A DNA stretch of 64,000 nucleotides from Cheilinus undulatus (lineage: Eukaryota; Chordata; Actinopteri; Labriformes; Labridae), in assembly GCF_018320785.1 (NCBI RefSeq), contig NC_054884.1, positions 26,413,667 to 26,477,666 on the forward strand. The letters are read 5' to 3'. The notes under the pieces were generated by a model, which worked only from the letters and a program-made list of their open reading frames with translations, made no database searches and was not told the DNA's origin. Made by a program: the position numbers and the translations under genes. This document shows, one piece after another, positions 25,020 to 36,300 of this stretch. Every line of letters starts with the position of its first letter. Positions within the stretch are counted from its first letter, which is position 1.

Positions 25020-25496
25020 TAGGGCTGTCAAGATCAATTACATTAATTTTTATTAATTTCTGAAAATCATGACTAATTGCATGATTTGTTGTCCCTTTCA
25101 CTACATTTTTGCTTTAATCATGGCAACACCTCCCTACGTCCACAGTGATGTAAAGTAAGTACACCACCTGTCTTTATGTTTCATTTCACTTAAAAAACTC
25201 AAGAACAGCTCAGTGGACAAATCTAAAGTCCTCTGCACCGTGTGATATCAAATACTTATCTATTAACTGTTCTCTTATTTCTGTAAGGTGATCCCTAAGT
25301 TCCCTTTCCATGGTTACATTCGTATAAAAATCTTTGATCTGCCTGTAGAGTCAGGCCTGTATCCAACAGAAAGTTAATGACCCTTAGATTAAGACAGTAG
25401 AAATTTAAAAAAAAATGCAAATTTTAAAATGCAATAAAAGGATGCGATTAATTGTGATCAACTACAGAAATTCTGAGATTATCTTTGACAGGCATA
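25020..25496. mobile_element. hAT-like MITE inserted in the GATAC array
   Basis: The left end reads TAGGGCTGTCAAGATCAATT and the reverse complement of the right end TATGCCTGTCAAAGATAATC, an inverted repeat with few mismatches. GATAC-array sequence lies on both sides, which is direct evidence of insertion. The candidate 8-bp target duplication matches at only 6 of 8 positions and lies in repetitive DNA, so the hAT assignment rests mainly on the GGCTGTCAA ends. Confidence 0.6.
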
Positions 25497-25640
25497 AATA
25501 CAACATAATATGACACAATTCATCAAGATATCAAACAGAGTGATACAACAAGAAATGAAACTGTGATACAACGTTATGGTACATTACAATACAATACAAT
25601 ACGTTAAGATACGATGTGATATGATGTGATACAATGCGAT
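25497..25640. repeat. GATAC array, segment 2
   Basis: Continuation of the degenerate array after the MITE, including four ACAAT/ATACAAT units in a row near 25,586-25,602. Confidence 0.6.
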
Positions 25641-26786
25641 GTTAATTCTGACAGCATTTTTTTATTTTAGTCTCAGTCTTAGTCTTTAGATTAAACGCCT
25701 TTAAGTTTTAGTCACATTTTAGTCTTTTCTACCCTTAATAGTTTTAGTCAACGAAAACTCCATAACATTTTAGACTAGTTTTAGTCCATAAAAAGTCCTC
25801 ACATCAATTTCCATATACAAAGACCGCGCTGTGATCCGCCAGCAAATCATACATTGGAGCACATCGCTCCCTCTCTAGTCTATCAGAGCATTTCCACAGC
25901 CAGTGCTCCAGTCCGGCAGCGGCGCGCCCCTGGAGCGCCTCTCCGCTCCGCTTCGTTCGAGACACGCTGCAGGTCTATTTTGAGTGCTGGCTGCTGCCAA
26001 ACCGCGTCCATTCACATCAATCAGAAATCTACAAAGAGGAAGTCACTAGCATAGAGTATCAGGTTCTTTCAAAATACAACACAATGCACTGACTCCCTAT
26101 CGTAAATCCTCACTATATCAACATTAAGTCTTATCCTGCAGCGAGAGCAAAGGGTCATCGAGAGGTCAGTCAGTGGGTCACAGAGCTACAACGGCGCCAC
26201 TGACAAGGAAAAGTTAACTTTTGAGGACATTTAGCCAAATAATTTTACGTAAAACCACACATCCTAAGCGAATATTAACCTTTTAACTTGCTAATGTACT
26301 CACCTATGGCAGAAGCAATACTATCATGGACTTATACCGGAATGGATGATAAATTAACCCCAAAAGGTAAAATAGACCACTGTTGACATCTCGCAGTCTC
26401 ACAGTGGGCAAGGTCGCTCGCAAACTCGATGCACGGTGCAGTCATCGAATGTGGAGATTGTGGGTTAAGTCTTTTATTTTTAGTCCAAGCATTTATTCTA
26501 TTGCCCAAATCTGGTACCAAATCATGGTAGTGAATTCTATGCACCCTGCCTAACCTGGGGTCCCTGCTTTCTACTGCTGAGAAACAGAAGCGATACAGGC
26601 GTGTTGCATTTTAACAGATTCACCCAGAGTGGAGAAATAGTACAGATTTTGAATGTCTGATGAAGTTAAATTACATTTTAGTGTCGTTTAAGTCATCTTG
26701 ATGAAAACTAATCTTATTTTTAGTCAGTTTTAGTCATCAGATCTCTATTTTTGGCTAGTCTTAGTCTAGTATTTTAATTAACTTTG
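25641..26786. mobile_element. TTTTAGTC-rich element with a GC-rich insert
   Basis: Both ends are built of TTTTAGTC units in the same orientation (25,668-25,790 and 26,676-26,770), with GTCAACGAAAACT on the left and TTGATGAAAACTAA on the right. The centre, about 25,800-26,640, is different: it includes a GC-rich patch (25,910-25,980, GGCGCGCC) and no domain-bearing ORF. The whole lies inside the GATAC array, so it is an insertion, probably a nested one. Confidence 0.5.
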
Positions 26787-26895
26787 ATACAATGCGATAC
26801 CAAATGATCAAACAAGATACAAAATGAAACAATAGCATTAGAGTTCTGCAGAGATGATACAATAAGATTTAATAACAGGGTATGATATATCATTT
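26787..26895. repeat. GATAC array, segment 3
   Basis: Short continuation (GATACAATGCGATACC and further units) after the TTTTAGTC element. Confidence 0.55.
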
Positions 26896-27229
26896 ACTTC
26901 CCCTGTTGTCTTGGAAATGTTTACTGGACTCCAGTGTTGCATATAATAGCTGCATGCACATTAGTACAAATAAATATACAATAAAAAACAAAACAAAAAC
27001 AAACAAACAATACACATTTACAGATAAAGTTATACAAATAACATATTTCACATCACCCATGATACATGACATTTATTGAAGATTCCTATGAAAAAGCAGT
27101 TCCCACTTTATTAAAAACACACTCATTTTTGCTGATTAGTAAACAGAGAAGATCTATGAAGCACTTAGAGTCGCCTGGTTGAATGTAAATACTGTGAAAT
27201 CTTGAATAAAGAGTCACAGTAGGAGGCAC
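26896..27229. other. Intergenic DNA, A-rich tract
   Basis: Nothing coding. An A-rich stretch with AAAC units occupies about 26,970-27,010. Confidence 0.4.
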
Positions 27230-27720
27230 TTAACTACGTCTCACCTGAAGACTCACTCTGAGTATTTAAAGTGTGCTGCAGTGATTTCTGTGTTGGAGGA
27301 TTTGTCACCTCTGCTGTGAGGTCTTCCTGCTTTACAAAACACACAATGGGGCAAAAATTAAATCCCTGGAGGAGGATTTAGACACTTATATAACTCCCCA
27401 ATTATAAAGTTTTTTTCCTTCAAGAAGCCTCAGTGCCCTCCCTTCTGTTTATATGACTCACAAATATCTAATACTGAACTGTGTATAATGCCAGTATGCC
27501 CACATGACTGCAGAAAAGGCTCTTTTGCTTTCTGCCCGACTGAGTCAAGCATAATGGGAGGCTTGAAAAGCTGCAAGCTTAAAACCAGCGCCATCCTGAC
27601 AAAGCCTTGGTGGCTTGCTGGGAAACTGTGCATCCGAGGGAAGTTGCCAAAAAAGTAATTTTCAAGAGCACTCAGCATGGTTTTTAAAGCTGTCTGATGG
27701 AACCACACCCACACTGGACG
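27230..27720. promoter_or_regulatory. Candidate conserved non-coding block
   Basis: Repeat-free, mixed composition. A 94-codon minus ORF runs through it without a domain. Listed by contrast with the repeats on both sides. Low certainty. Confidence 0.22.
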
Positions 27721-27929
27721 TTAAATACTGCGCTTCTGCATGGACAATTTGCTGAGAGCGACAAAATAAATGACAATAACAGCTCTTAAAATCCAACTGA
27801 AACATGAAGAAAGGCAAAAAAACTGAATGCTGCACAAGAATTTATATGTTAACTGACAAGAATTATTTAAAGGAAGCATTTTTGACGTATGAACATGCAT
27901 CCCAGGCATTTCAAACAATACAAAAGGAG

Positions 27930-28215
27930 ACCACCAGTGCACTTCATGGCCAAAAGTATGCATGCACCAGAACGTTTAAGTGTGGTTGTGGGCCATAATT
28001 CCCAAACTCTGAGCATTAATCTGCTATAAGAGACTCCATTCTTCTGGGAAAGCTTTCCACAAGATTAAGGAAACCCTGCTGCAGAGATTTTCTCACGTTC
28101 AACTACAAGAGCATTAGGAAGTTCACAATCTGATGTTTTGGTGGTCAGGCTTTGCTCCATTTATCCCAGAGGTGTTGGATCAAGCAGGTCACACAAGTTG
28201 TTGAGTTCATTGTAC
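27930..28215. mobile_element. Fragment of a Tc1-type fish transposon
   Basis: The order of motifs TGGCCAAAAGTATGCATGCA, then AAACTCTGAGCATTAATCTG, then CATTCTTCTGGGAAAGCTTT, CCACAAGATTAAGG and CCAGAGGTGTTGGATCAAGC follows the terminal region of a Tc1 family that I recognise from many teleosts. Only the terminal part is present and it is heavily mutated. Confidence 0.65.
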
Positions 28216-28569
28216 AAACACATATTCCATGATCCCTGAATAAGCAGTACAACTACTTTCAAATTAAATTTTATTAAAAACTTCTGAGTGTTCCTTTTTT
28301 AAGGTTCAATAACTACCTCCTGTATTTGTTTTTATATCTATAGGGAAGAAAAGCAGTTAATCCTCCAGTATCACAAACAAATTTATTTTTACAAACAAGC
28401 TTATTTCAATCCTCAACAAAAACAGCCCCAGACTAAAGGTGTGTCAATGACGTGAATATCAAACTGATATAGGCTACTATAGGCAGGAATATTGATACAA
28501 ACTGACAGTAAAGGCTTCAGTGTCTTACACCTACAACAATCTTTTAACTTTAAATAAAGGCAAAATACA

Positions 28570-28795
28570 GAATGATGGTAAACGATACAAGACAAAAAGA
28601 GATGATACCGACTGATAATATCTGATACCATACCATATTACCCACTACAGTGGAGTAAGTTATGAGACAACTAAATGACTTGGTGCAATACTAAATACTA
28701 CTCAGTGAAGTTTGACATGATAGGAGACAATACAAAACAATACTTTGCAAAATTATCATTACAATACCATGTCATACTATACTATACTTACCTTG
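28570..28795. repeat. GATAC array, segment 4
   Basis: Units such as GATACAAGAC, GATACCGACTGATA, ATACCATACC and ACTATACTATACT mark another piece of the dispersed array. Confidence 0.55.
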
Positions 28796-28869
28796 CAAAG
28801 CAGACGGACACACCCATTTCCATGTTTCTCACTGGCAAATCCATCTTGCAAAGCTCCCGTCTGAACTGT

Positions 28870-29285
28870 TTGGGCCCGGTTAGAAAGTGACAGGACCAAT
28901 CAGCGATGAGGGGCAGTACTTTCAGGCACACCAGAGTCATGATGTAAGCAAGCAGCAACAAGAGGCCGCTGCCATTATGGCGGAAGACATTAGCGTGGAT
29001 GCTGCTAAAGCATCAGTTTTATCAGAACTTGACGACATTTCTTCATTAAAAGAAGAACAAAGAACAGCAGTGAGTTGTTTTCTTTTCAAAAACAACAAAA
29101 GTGGTGTACTGATGTGTCTACAGTCACCATGGTTCGTGTTATGTAGTTCTTTATGGAGTTTATTCCTCGGTAGCTGCACACGTGCACCAGTGTTTTGTTT
29201 CTGATTGGCCCGTAGAGATGACAGACAGAACGTTTATCCAATCACACTCCGAGTTTTTTTCAAAGCCTCTGCCCTTTCCAAACGC
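28870..29285 (+). pseudogene. RecQ-like helicase leader fragment inside a mobile-looking segment
   Basis: An ATG at 28,977 opens a frame to 29,204. Its first about 40 residues (MAEDISVDAAKASVLSELDD, then SSLKEEQRTAVSCFL) look like the start of RecQ-type helicases, where a 'LKxEQxxAL..FL' motif precedes the Walker A box. No GKS/GKT box follows; the frame instead reads into unrelated sequence and stops. GATAC-array DNA flanks both sides and ACCAATCAGCGATGAG / CTGATTGGCCCGTAGAG lie near the two ends, so the segment appears to have inserted as a unit. The family resemblance is from memory and not searched. Confidence 0.4.
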
Positions 29286-29389
29286 TTTGTATTGAAGGTT
29301 TCCCAATACCATACAACACATTACAGAATGTTACAATGCAACTAAATATGGCAGATACGACACGGTGTTGTGAACTTGAGCTTGTCTAG

Positions 29390-29650
29390 TCATCTGATAA
29401 CTCAAAGCGCTTTAACACCGGAGGTCACACCTACCCATTCACTCACACATACATTCACTTGAGAAGTGGCCATCAGTATTAGCTAATTTCCTTCATACAC
29501 ACCACTGATCCAGCAGTGGGAGCAAACTTGGGTTAAGTGTCTAGCCCAAGGACACGCCGACATGTGACTGCAGGAGCTGGGGATCGAACTCACAACCTTC
29601 TGTTCACAAGACAGCTGACCCTTCCTACAAAGCCACAATGACCCCAGCAT
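29390..29650 (-). mobile_element. tRNA-derived SINE, second family, minus orientation
   Basis: On the minus strand it starts GGTCATTGTGGCTTTGTAGG, has a B-box-like GAGTTCGATCCCC (plus GGGGATCGAACTC at 29,580-29,592), then CTTGGGCTAGACACTTAACC and CACTCACACAT-type motifs, ending AAAGCGCTTTGAGTTATC. The same order appears in the intron element at 55,515-55,773. Adjacent DNA is GATAC array. Confidence 0.7.
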
Positions 29651-29664
29651 AAAAAGAGAAAACA

Positions 29665-29750
29665 CAGAATGATGCCATACCATACCACAAAATAAGATAC
29701 GGCATGATACGATATGATGCAATACAACACAATATGATACACACTGTGGT
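29665..29750. repeat. GATAC array, segment 5
   Basis: ATGCCATACCATACC, AAGATACGGCATGATACG and ATATGATGCAATACAAC units. A very short further piece lies at 29,300-29,360. Confidence 0.55.
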
Positions 29751-29773
29751 CATAGCAGTCAATATCTCTGGGA

Positions 29774-30863
29774 CACTGATCATCAACTGGCGGCTAGAAA
29801 GCCATATCAGGCCCCCAAAGCTTCCTATGCGGCCCTCAGAATAACGTTAAATTCTGAAAAGGGGGAAAAGAAGATGTGGTTTTAAGAGTATCCTTTGGCT
29901 TTAAATATCTGCAGCTGTAAAAGCCATCCCCAAAACATTTAATACTGATATAGTTTTAAAACGACTCAAAATTTAATCTGTTTTCACAGAAATTCACTCG
30001 TCAGCCAATATTAGTATCTTTCTTTTTTAAATTGGTTAAGACTGGCAGAAATTTTGCAGAAATGGCCAGATAAAGTGGTGAAAAGGGGCTAGAGAGCAGC
30101 AAATATTGGTCATAATGGTTTGTGGAGTGGCACAAAGGGACAAAAATGGCAGGAAAAGTGTTGAAAAAAGGTTAAAATGTTGCAAAAATCAGTAAAAGAG
30201 GAAAAGGGGGGAACATAAAGTTAAAAAAATTGGTCAAAAGTGGAAAAAATGGTGCAAAAAAAATGAAAAGGGGTTAAAAAGTTGCAAAAAATAGATGAAA
30301 CATGGAAAAAAATGGATAAAAGAGTGGCATAAAGGGGATAAAGCATGGAGGAAAATGTTTTAAAAGGAGTTAAATAATGGCAAAAATTGAGTTAAAGAGG
30401 CAGAAAGGGGACAAAAAGTATCAAAAATATAGCACAAATAGCCTGGCAAGTAAACAGAAAGTGTTTAAAGAGTGCCAAAAATGATCAAAAATTGGTTAAA
30501 AGTGGCAAAAAAATGTTGCAGAAATGGCCAAATGAAGTAGTGAAAAGGGGCTAAAAAGGGTCAGAAAGAGTTTATATTGGTGCTAAATCAGGGAGGTACC
30601 ATTCTCTGGGATTTCAGGGGCCCAGCCAGTTCTCTGGACAGGCCTGTCTCCATCAGGCCTGCTGCTTCATAGATAATATGGATAGATCTCACTGGCAATG
30701 CCTAAACATTTCCAGCATTTTCAAAGAATATACAAATGCTAATACGATAACATGTTGATCAAACCAAAATATTTGTTTAATTTTTCTTAATTTGAAAGTC
30801 CGGCCCCCAGAGTCCCTGTCAAGACTAAATCTGGCCCTTGTGCAAATTACTTGATGATCCCTG
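29774..30863. mobile_element. 1,090-bp hAT-like non-autonomous transposon
   Basis: The left end reads CACTGATCATCAACT and the reverse complement of the right end CAGGGATCATCAAGT. It is flanked by CTCTGGGA (29,766-29,773) and CTCTAGGA (30,864-30,871), a 7/8 match to the 8-bp target duplication expected of hAT transposons. The subterminal GCCCCC.AAGC / CGGCCCCCAGAG motifs add support. There is no transposase; the interior is an A-rich tandem array. Confidence 0.8.
30030..30565. repeat. Purine-rich AAAATGG array inside the hAT-like element
   Basis: Imperfect units of about 15-30 bases on the theme GTTAAAAAGTGGCAAAAATG (AAAAGGGG, GGTCAAAAGTGG, AAAAAATGG) fill the middle of the transposon. The plus strand is strongly purine-rich throughout, so no long ORF of interest arises. 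Confidence 0.65.
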
Positions 30864-31239
30864 CTCTAGGACAAATGCTGTTTACATTTAGCTGCTCCCA
30901 CAGTAGTACCAATACAAAAGAACAACAACTTGCATGTAAACAGAGAACCAACAACAAACACAAACAAAACCAACTGTACAACTCTCATAGTAGAGAGAGA
31001 AGCAGAAATCTATACAGCCTAAAGAAAAATTATTTCAAAGTAAGACTGAGGTAGTAACAACTTCAATTTTTTAAGGGCACAGTTTGCTTTGGGAGACTCA
31101 ATAAAGAGATGTATACATTCAAATTAACCTTGCTGATCTTTGAGCTGATCCCCTGCAGGTTTACAAAGAAACTGTGACTTCGTAAGAGAGCAAATATAAA
31201 GTATGTTTGGTATTTGCCATTTTCTCTTACATATTTCTC

Positions 31240-32060
31240 TGATAATTGTGGCCAAGTCCTGGACCCTTCTGATCCCTCTACCTGCCAGCCTCAGACCTCC
31301 CCCTCCCTCCTCTTCTTAGATTTCAACCCACCTTGATGTACCTGTTAGCTGTCTGTGGGTGGTCCTTCCCCTCCCCCTGCAGATCCCGGAGTACGTAAAG
31401 TTTATCCAGTTTCAGGGAAAGCTGCCCTCGTGTTTTGAATTTTACGTCCTTGAGTATGAAAAAAAACGCTGAAAAGAATTGAGGGTGGGCACACAGGAGG
31501 AGGGGAAAGTCCCCCCTGGCCTGGCCTCAGGACCACCTAACCTGTGGCTTCTATTCCTGACCCCATAATGTGTATGTAGGCGGGGGGATATTACCTTTTC
31601 TCCAACAGTGCTTCCCCATATTCTCTGACCCCACAGAGACATTACAGTGGGCAAATATAAAGCAGGGTTTCATGAAGCCTGAGCTTATCTGGGCTCTGAA
31701 AGTATGTGAGACATGCCTGGGAACAAAAGGCCGTCTCTCAGCCTGGGAGCGGGCCGGGGGGATCTCTTTCAGCAACCACAGATTGCCCTGTGTTTTCTTA
31801 ATTGACAGACCCCCGGCCACATTTGATAGAAATGACATGCAGCTGGCAGGCCGCCCTGGCCGTCCAGGTAGACCACCTTTCAGCAGGAAAATTGTCCTCA
31901 ATCTGCTTCATAAAGAGAGTTTGATGGAGGTCTGCGAGTCTGCGTCAGAAACATGTTGTGCTGCGGTGGGCTCGGGTCGACACAGGTTACACCTGCGTGG
32001 GAAAAGTTTGCTCATTGCAGAGTGTGGGGTCGACTTTCAAGAGTCCCCATCACAGCTTAG
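31240..32060. promoter_or_regulatory. Candidate conserved non-coding block, strongest in the desert
   Basis: About 800 bp free of repeats and GC-richer than all of its surroundings, between the hAT-like element and an IS630/Tc1 relic. It includes polypyrimidine tracts (31,300-31,380), an AATTGACAGACCC core and a TTGATAGAAATGACATG segment. ORFs of 116 (minus) and 167 codons (plus) overlap and neither has a domain, so composition, not coding, explains them. An unrecognised exon cannot be excluded. Confidence 0.38.
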
Positions 32061-32094
32061 TGGCAATTACTGATACATTTATTTTAAATGGACA

Positions 32095-33365
32095 AACCTC
32101 CATACCAAAAAAGTTGAGACTTGTGATCTGCAAATACTTTTCAGCCTATAATGAAATACAACACAAAGACAAGATGTTCAAAAAGATAAACTCATTACAT
32201 TTTTGGAAACATTTTTGGGCCCTCAAGAAGATTATTACACAAGCCCCCCCTTAAGTGGCTAGCCATGCAACAAATGTTGCATCAATTTTTACAAATAAAT
32301 ATGCATTTTAATGTATTTTTGAAGTATAATTTCCCCATTTATGAGCAATATTTTTACTATGATCAAACTGAATTTACTCGCATTATTTCATAGCGCTGGA
32401 CTATACCATTTGGACATTTTTAAGTGAGGAGCAGAGGCCCCCCAGTATTTATTTTACTCTATTTGATACAAATTTCAGTCTGTTGACTGATTCATTTTGT
32501 CGCTTTTGATTCAATACTGACACTTATTACTGAGAAAAAATAAACAAAAACACATTTTTCGTTGCAGGCTCCTAAAAAGGCCCCTCCCTACTGTTACACC
32601 CCAGGGACAATAAATTGATTGGTAACAGGGGATATTACCATGATTGGGAATAAAATGTGCTGTCCTGAAAGCTCAGTCATTCAGATTAAAGCAATCAGGC
32701 AACGTTCTTCACTTTGAAAGACTGCATGTGCAAATAGTTCAGCAGTTAGTCAATCTGAAATTGCAAGACTTCACCATCTACAGTCCAGAGGATCATCAAA
32801 AGATTCAGAGAATGTTGAGAAATCTCTGCATGTGAGGGGCACGGCCTAAAACCAGTACTGAATGCGTGTGACCTTCAGTCTCTTCGGCAGCATCACTCTG
32901 TGATGGATATAACCACGTGGGCTCAGGAACACTTCAACCTTTGTCAGTTAACATAGCATGCCAACGCATCTACAAATGTGTGTTAAGATTCTACCATGCA
33001 GAGTAAAAGCAACAACATTCAGAAGTACCACCAACTTCTCCGGGCTTGAGCTCATCTGAGATGGACTGGCCGAAAGTGGAAAAGTGTGCTGTGATCTGAT
33101 GAGAGCAGAACTCTGATGTTTTTTGGAGATAAAAGCCGTAGAGTCCTCCCGGCTAAAGAGGAAAAGCATCTACATTGTTATCCATAACGGTGTGGGTGTG
33201 TACTAGTAACTAATGCATGGGTAACTTGCACATCTGTAAAGGCATCATCAGTACTGAGAGGTACATAAAGACTTACGAGTGCTTCCATTCAGATGACAGC
33301 TTTCGTACGTCCCTTCTTATTTTAACAACATCATAGCTTTGCAGTAAAAGAGTGAGAGTATTTAT
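32095..33365 (+). mobile_element. IS630/Tc1-type transposon relic, split and truncated
   Basis: The left end shows CATACCAAAAAAGTTGAGAC. The body from 32,625 follows a fish Tc1-type element in order: GGGGATATTACCATGATTGG, GCAAATAGTTCAGCAGTTAG, TTTCACC-like CTTCACCATCTACAGTCC, CATCAAAAGATTCAGAGAAT, then transposase-coding remnants including AGCTCATCTGAGATGGACTG and GTGGAAAAGTGTGCTGTG, and GGGTAACTTGCACATCTG. Homology fades at about 33,362, so the last third with the final catalytic motif is missing. About 400 bp of unrelated sequence (32,220-32,610) separates left end and body. Frames are broken throughout. Confidence 0.75.
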
Positions 33366-33369
33366 GCTA

Positions 33370-36300
33370 CAAAACTCTGGCCTTTTGTGCATTTGTCTAT
33401 TTCATGTTATTTATGGTATGTTTTTGATGTAATCTTTCGTGTTTATTTAAGGTTATGCAGGGGACAATACTGTCTCATAGTTGAGTGTATTGGATTTGAT
33501 TGGACATGAATGATAATAAAAATAAATGATCTAAAGAAAATAAAACAAGAAAATAGGAAATTAAAGAGAATAACATCATTTAAGGCCTATAATCCTTAAA
33601 TAGACAAATTTTTAGCTGTGCATTCATCTCTTTTGGTTCTTTAACTGCTTAGTTTACAACAGCCAGACTCATTTTCAGGCTCTACTTTAAACACTTGTCA
33701 CAAGTTTTAATGCTTCTTCTAACCATACTGCTCATGTTCTTCACAACTTTCTTTATTTTTGCATCCTCTCTCATGGCATCTTCCCCACAGCTGTTTTCAT
33801 CCATTCTTCTCATTTTTATACATCTATTTGCACTCTTTTTTTCTCTTCACACAGCCTTTTTCAAGGCTTCATGACATCCCAGGCCCTGATCCTTCCTGTG
33901 TGTGACGCTGATGAAGTGTAATGTAACTGTTGGATTTAAGTGTTTGTGTGAGGTTTCATGAAGCTGTAAGCTGCTCTCCTCACTCTGAGGAAAGCATGTC
34001 CTCAGCTGGCCACATGCAGTAGTGCACCCTTTTTCTTCTTTTTTTCAGCAGATATGTCAGTCAACCAGAAAAGATGGACCCTCTTTTACATAGCAATGTT
34101 ACTGCTCTTAATTTTACAGGCAGACTTTATTTTATCTTTAATGCTTGTAGTTTATAAACTATTTTTTATTTGAGTTGCTTTAACTTCACACCTTAAATCA
34201 TGAACGTGTGTGTGTATGTTGATGTAGGTACACTCTTTCAGGCTGCTATGGAGTGGATTGCTGGCAAACAAGATCAATCTACCATCAGTAATTATCTAAA
34301 TTCATTGTTACTTTTTGTTGAAAGGTTATTTTTGCAGCACAGACTGAACCTGCTTTAAGGTAGTTCATCTTAATTTTTAATCAGGCCAAACTTTTTTTAA
34401 AAGAGGATTGAAAAATTTGTTTCATGAATTTACTCTCCTGTTTTTGGCTGTTTTAGAATCTCATCTGGCACTGATATAAATCATGTTGGATAAGAAAAAC
34501 AGACTCCTGTATAATATGACAGCTCTAGGATTGTTGTTAAGCATCATCCTTTTTCCTAATAAATTTTGTCATGATTTTCTTACAAATAATGCTTTGTAAT
34601 TCCAATTTCTAGACAATTTTATGTCATTATATTTCATTTATATATGTCAATAGGGTACAAAGATTTTGATACAACTTGATAGATATTTGTAATCATAACA
34701 GGGTTACAGGAGTGTCTCTGTGACGTCTGTTTCTTTGTAAACTGTTGAATTGTAAGAGTATGTGCAAGACTTAAATGTCCTCAACCATTTTAGCTGCTGT
34801 CTTTAAGTACAAGCCCCGCCCCCTCTTTGTACCATTTCCTGCTGACTGCTTTCTTTGCTGCTGTACAGAAAATTTTAACCAAATATGAAATATAATCTCC
34901 AGCTGTGCTGTTAAAGCAATATTGTGTTAAAGTTCAGTTTGGTGCACTCTGACGCCCACTGGAGGCCTCTGAGAGCTCTGCTGTAAAACATGCGTAAGTG
35001 CTGCTACCTCCCCCTCTTAGACAAAGTGCAAACAGAGGGTGCAAAGACATTGTGAAAAGCCACAGAACCACATGGACTGATTTTGTGCAAATATGACTCT
35101 GCTAGCATCTACAGCCTGTTGTTTGCAAACTGTTTGCGTGTGTAATAAGAGAAGTTTGATGCTGTTATTATGTCAGAAGTTTCTACATGACCACACTGGA
35201 GGGATTTATTATATTCTAGTTGAGAAAAGTTTGTAAGACTTATAAAGCTAACTTAAGACCAATGAGGAAAGAAAGAGCTTTTGTATGTAAACATGAGGCA
35301 TAACTTTGGTTGGAAGATTTCTACACCCACAGTGACAACAGTGACACTAAAGATTACACTGCCTGTTACATCACAGTCTTTTATGAATAATATCTACGGG
35401 GATATACGTTCTGCAGTTGAGGTGTTGCTTCTCTTTTTTTCTTCTTAGCTTCATCTGTTGCCTCCTCTCTTTTGTCTCCTATCAAACACTCCAGAGATAA
35501 GCTAACTTGGTAACTGTGTGAGCTTGTACCGTCCCAAGAGAGAGCACAGCCTACATTCTCCCTTTTGAAAATGATTGTACAGTTCGACTTAGAAACTGCG
35601 TTTTTTTAAGGTAATGAAGTCTCTGATGTAAAGGCAAATCATGTCATGCTTTTCCATCAAAGATCTTTCCCCATCCTGGAGCTGCTGATTGTTTGCTGTA
35701 TGTTACATATGTCCCACTAATCTACTGTATAAAAGTGTGTTTTGCTTTCTTTTTCTACATTTGTCTCTTGTTTCCTCTGTTTTAATGTTTTCGTAACTCA
35801 CTGTTGTGTCTGCTTATCTCACAAATATGTGCTTTAATAACCAGGCCTGGACTGGATTAAGGATAAAAGAATCCCACTTTCATACTCCTCTGGAGAGAAT
35901 TTTATGAATGATGTTATCATTTCTGTTCATTGTCTGACTTTAAGTGTTCCTCTTTTTACTTCTCTCTTTAAAAGACAAATCCTGATGATAATAGTCACTA
36001 TTAAGTATATTTTAAGTACATTTACACTTGTCAGAAATGTGTGCCGGGATTTTTGGTGTGAAAAATAAACATAAAAGTAGAGAGCTATGAACAACTGTAC
36101 CACTACGGTCAGGGGACTTTTTGTAAAATATAGGGCAAATAGGCCGAACATGTACAATGGGAAAGTGGAGAAACTGTACAGTTGTGCAAGACGATATTTA
36201 GTGCAAGATTTTTAAAAGTCTACTAAAAATGAGTTTCTATCTAATTAGAATTTTGAATAGTAGCCCATTCATGTGCTCTATAGATAGTGAAAAATGCATC

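Noticed and set aside
31570-32073. 167-codon plus ORF over the GC-rich block
   Set aside because: An equally open antisense frame overlaps it and no domain is visible; not called as a gene.
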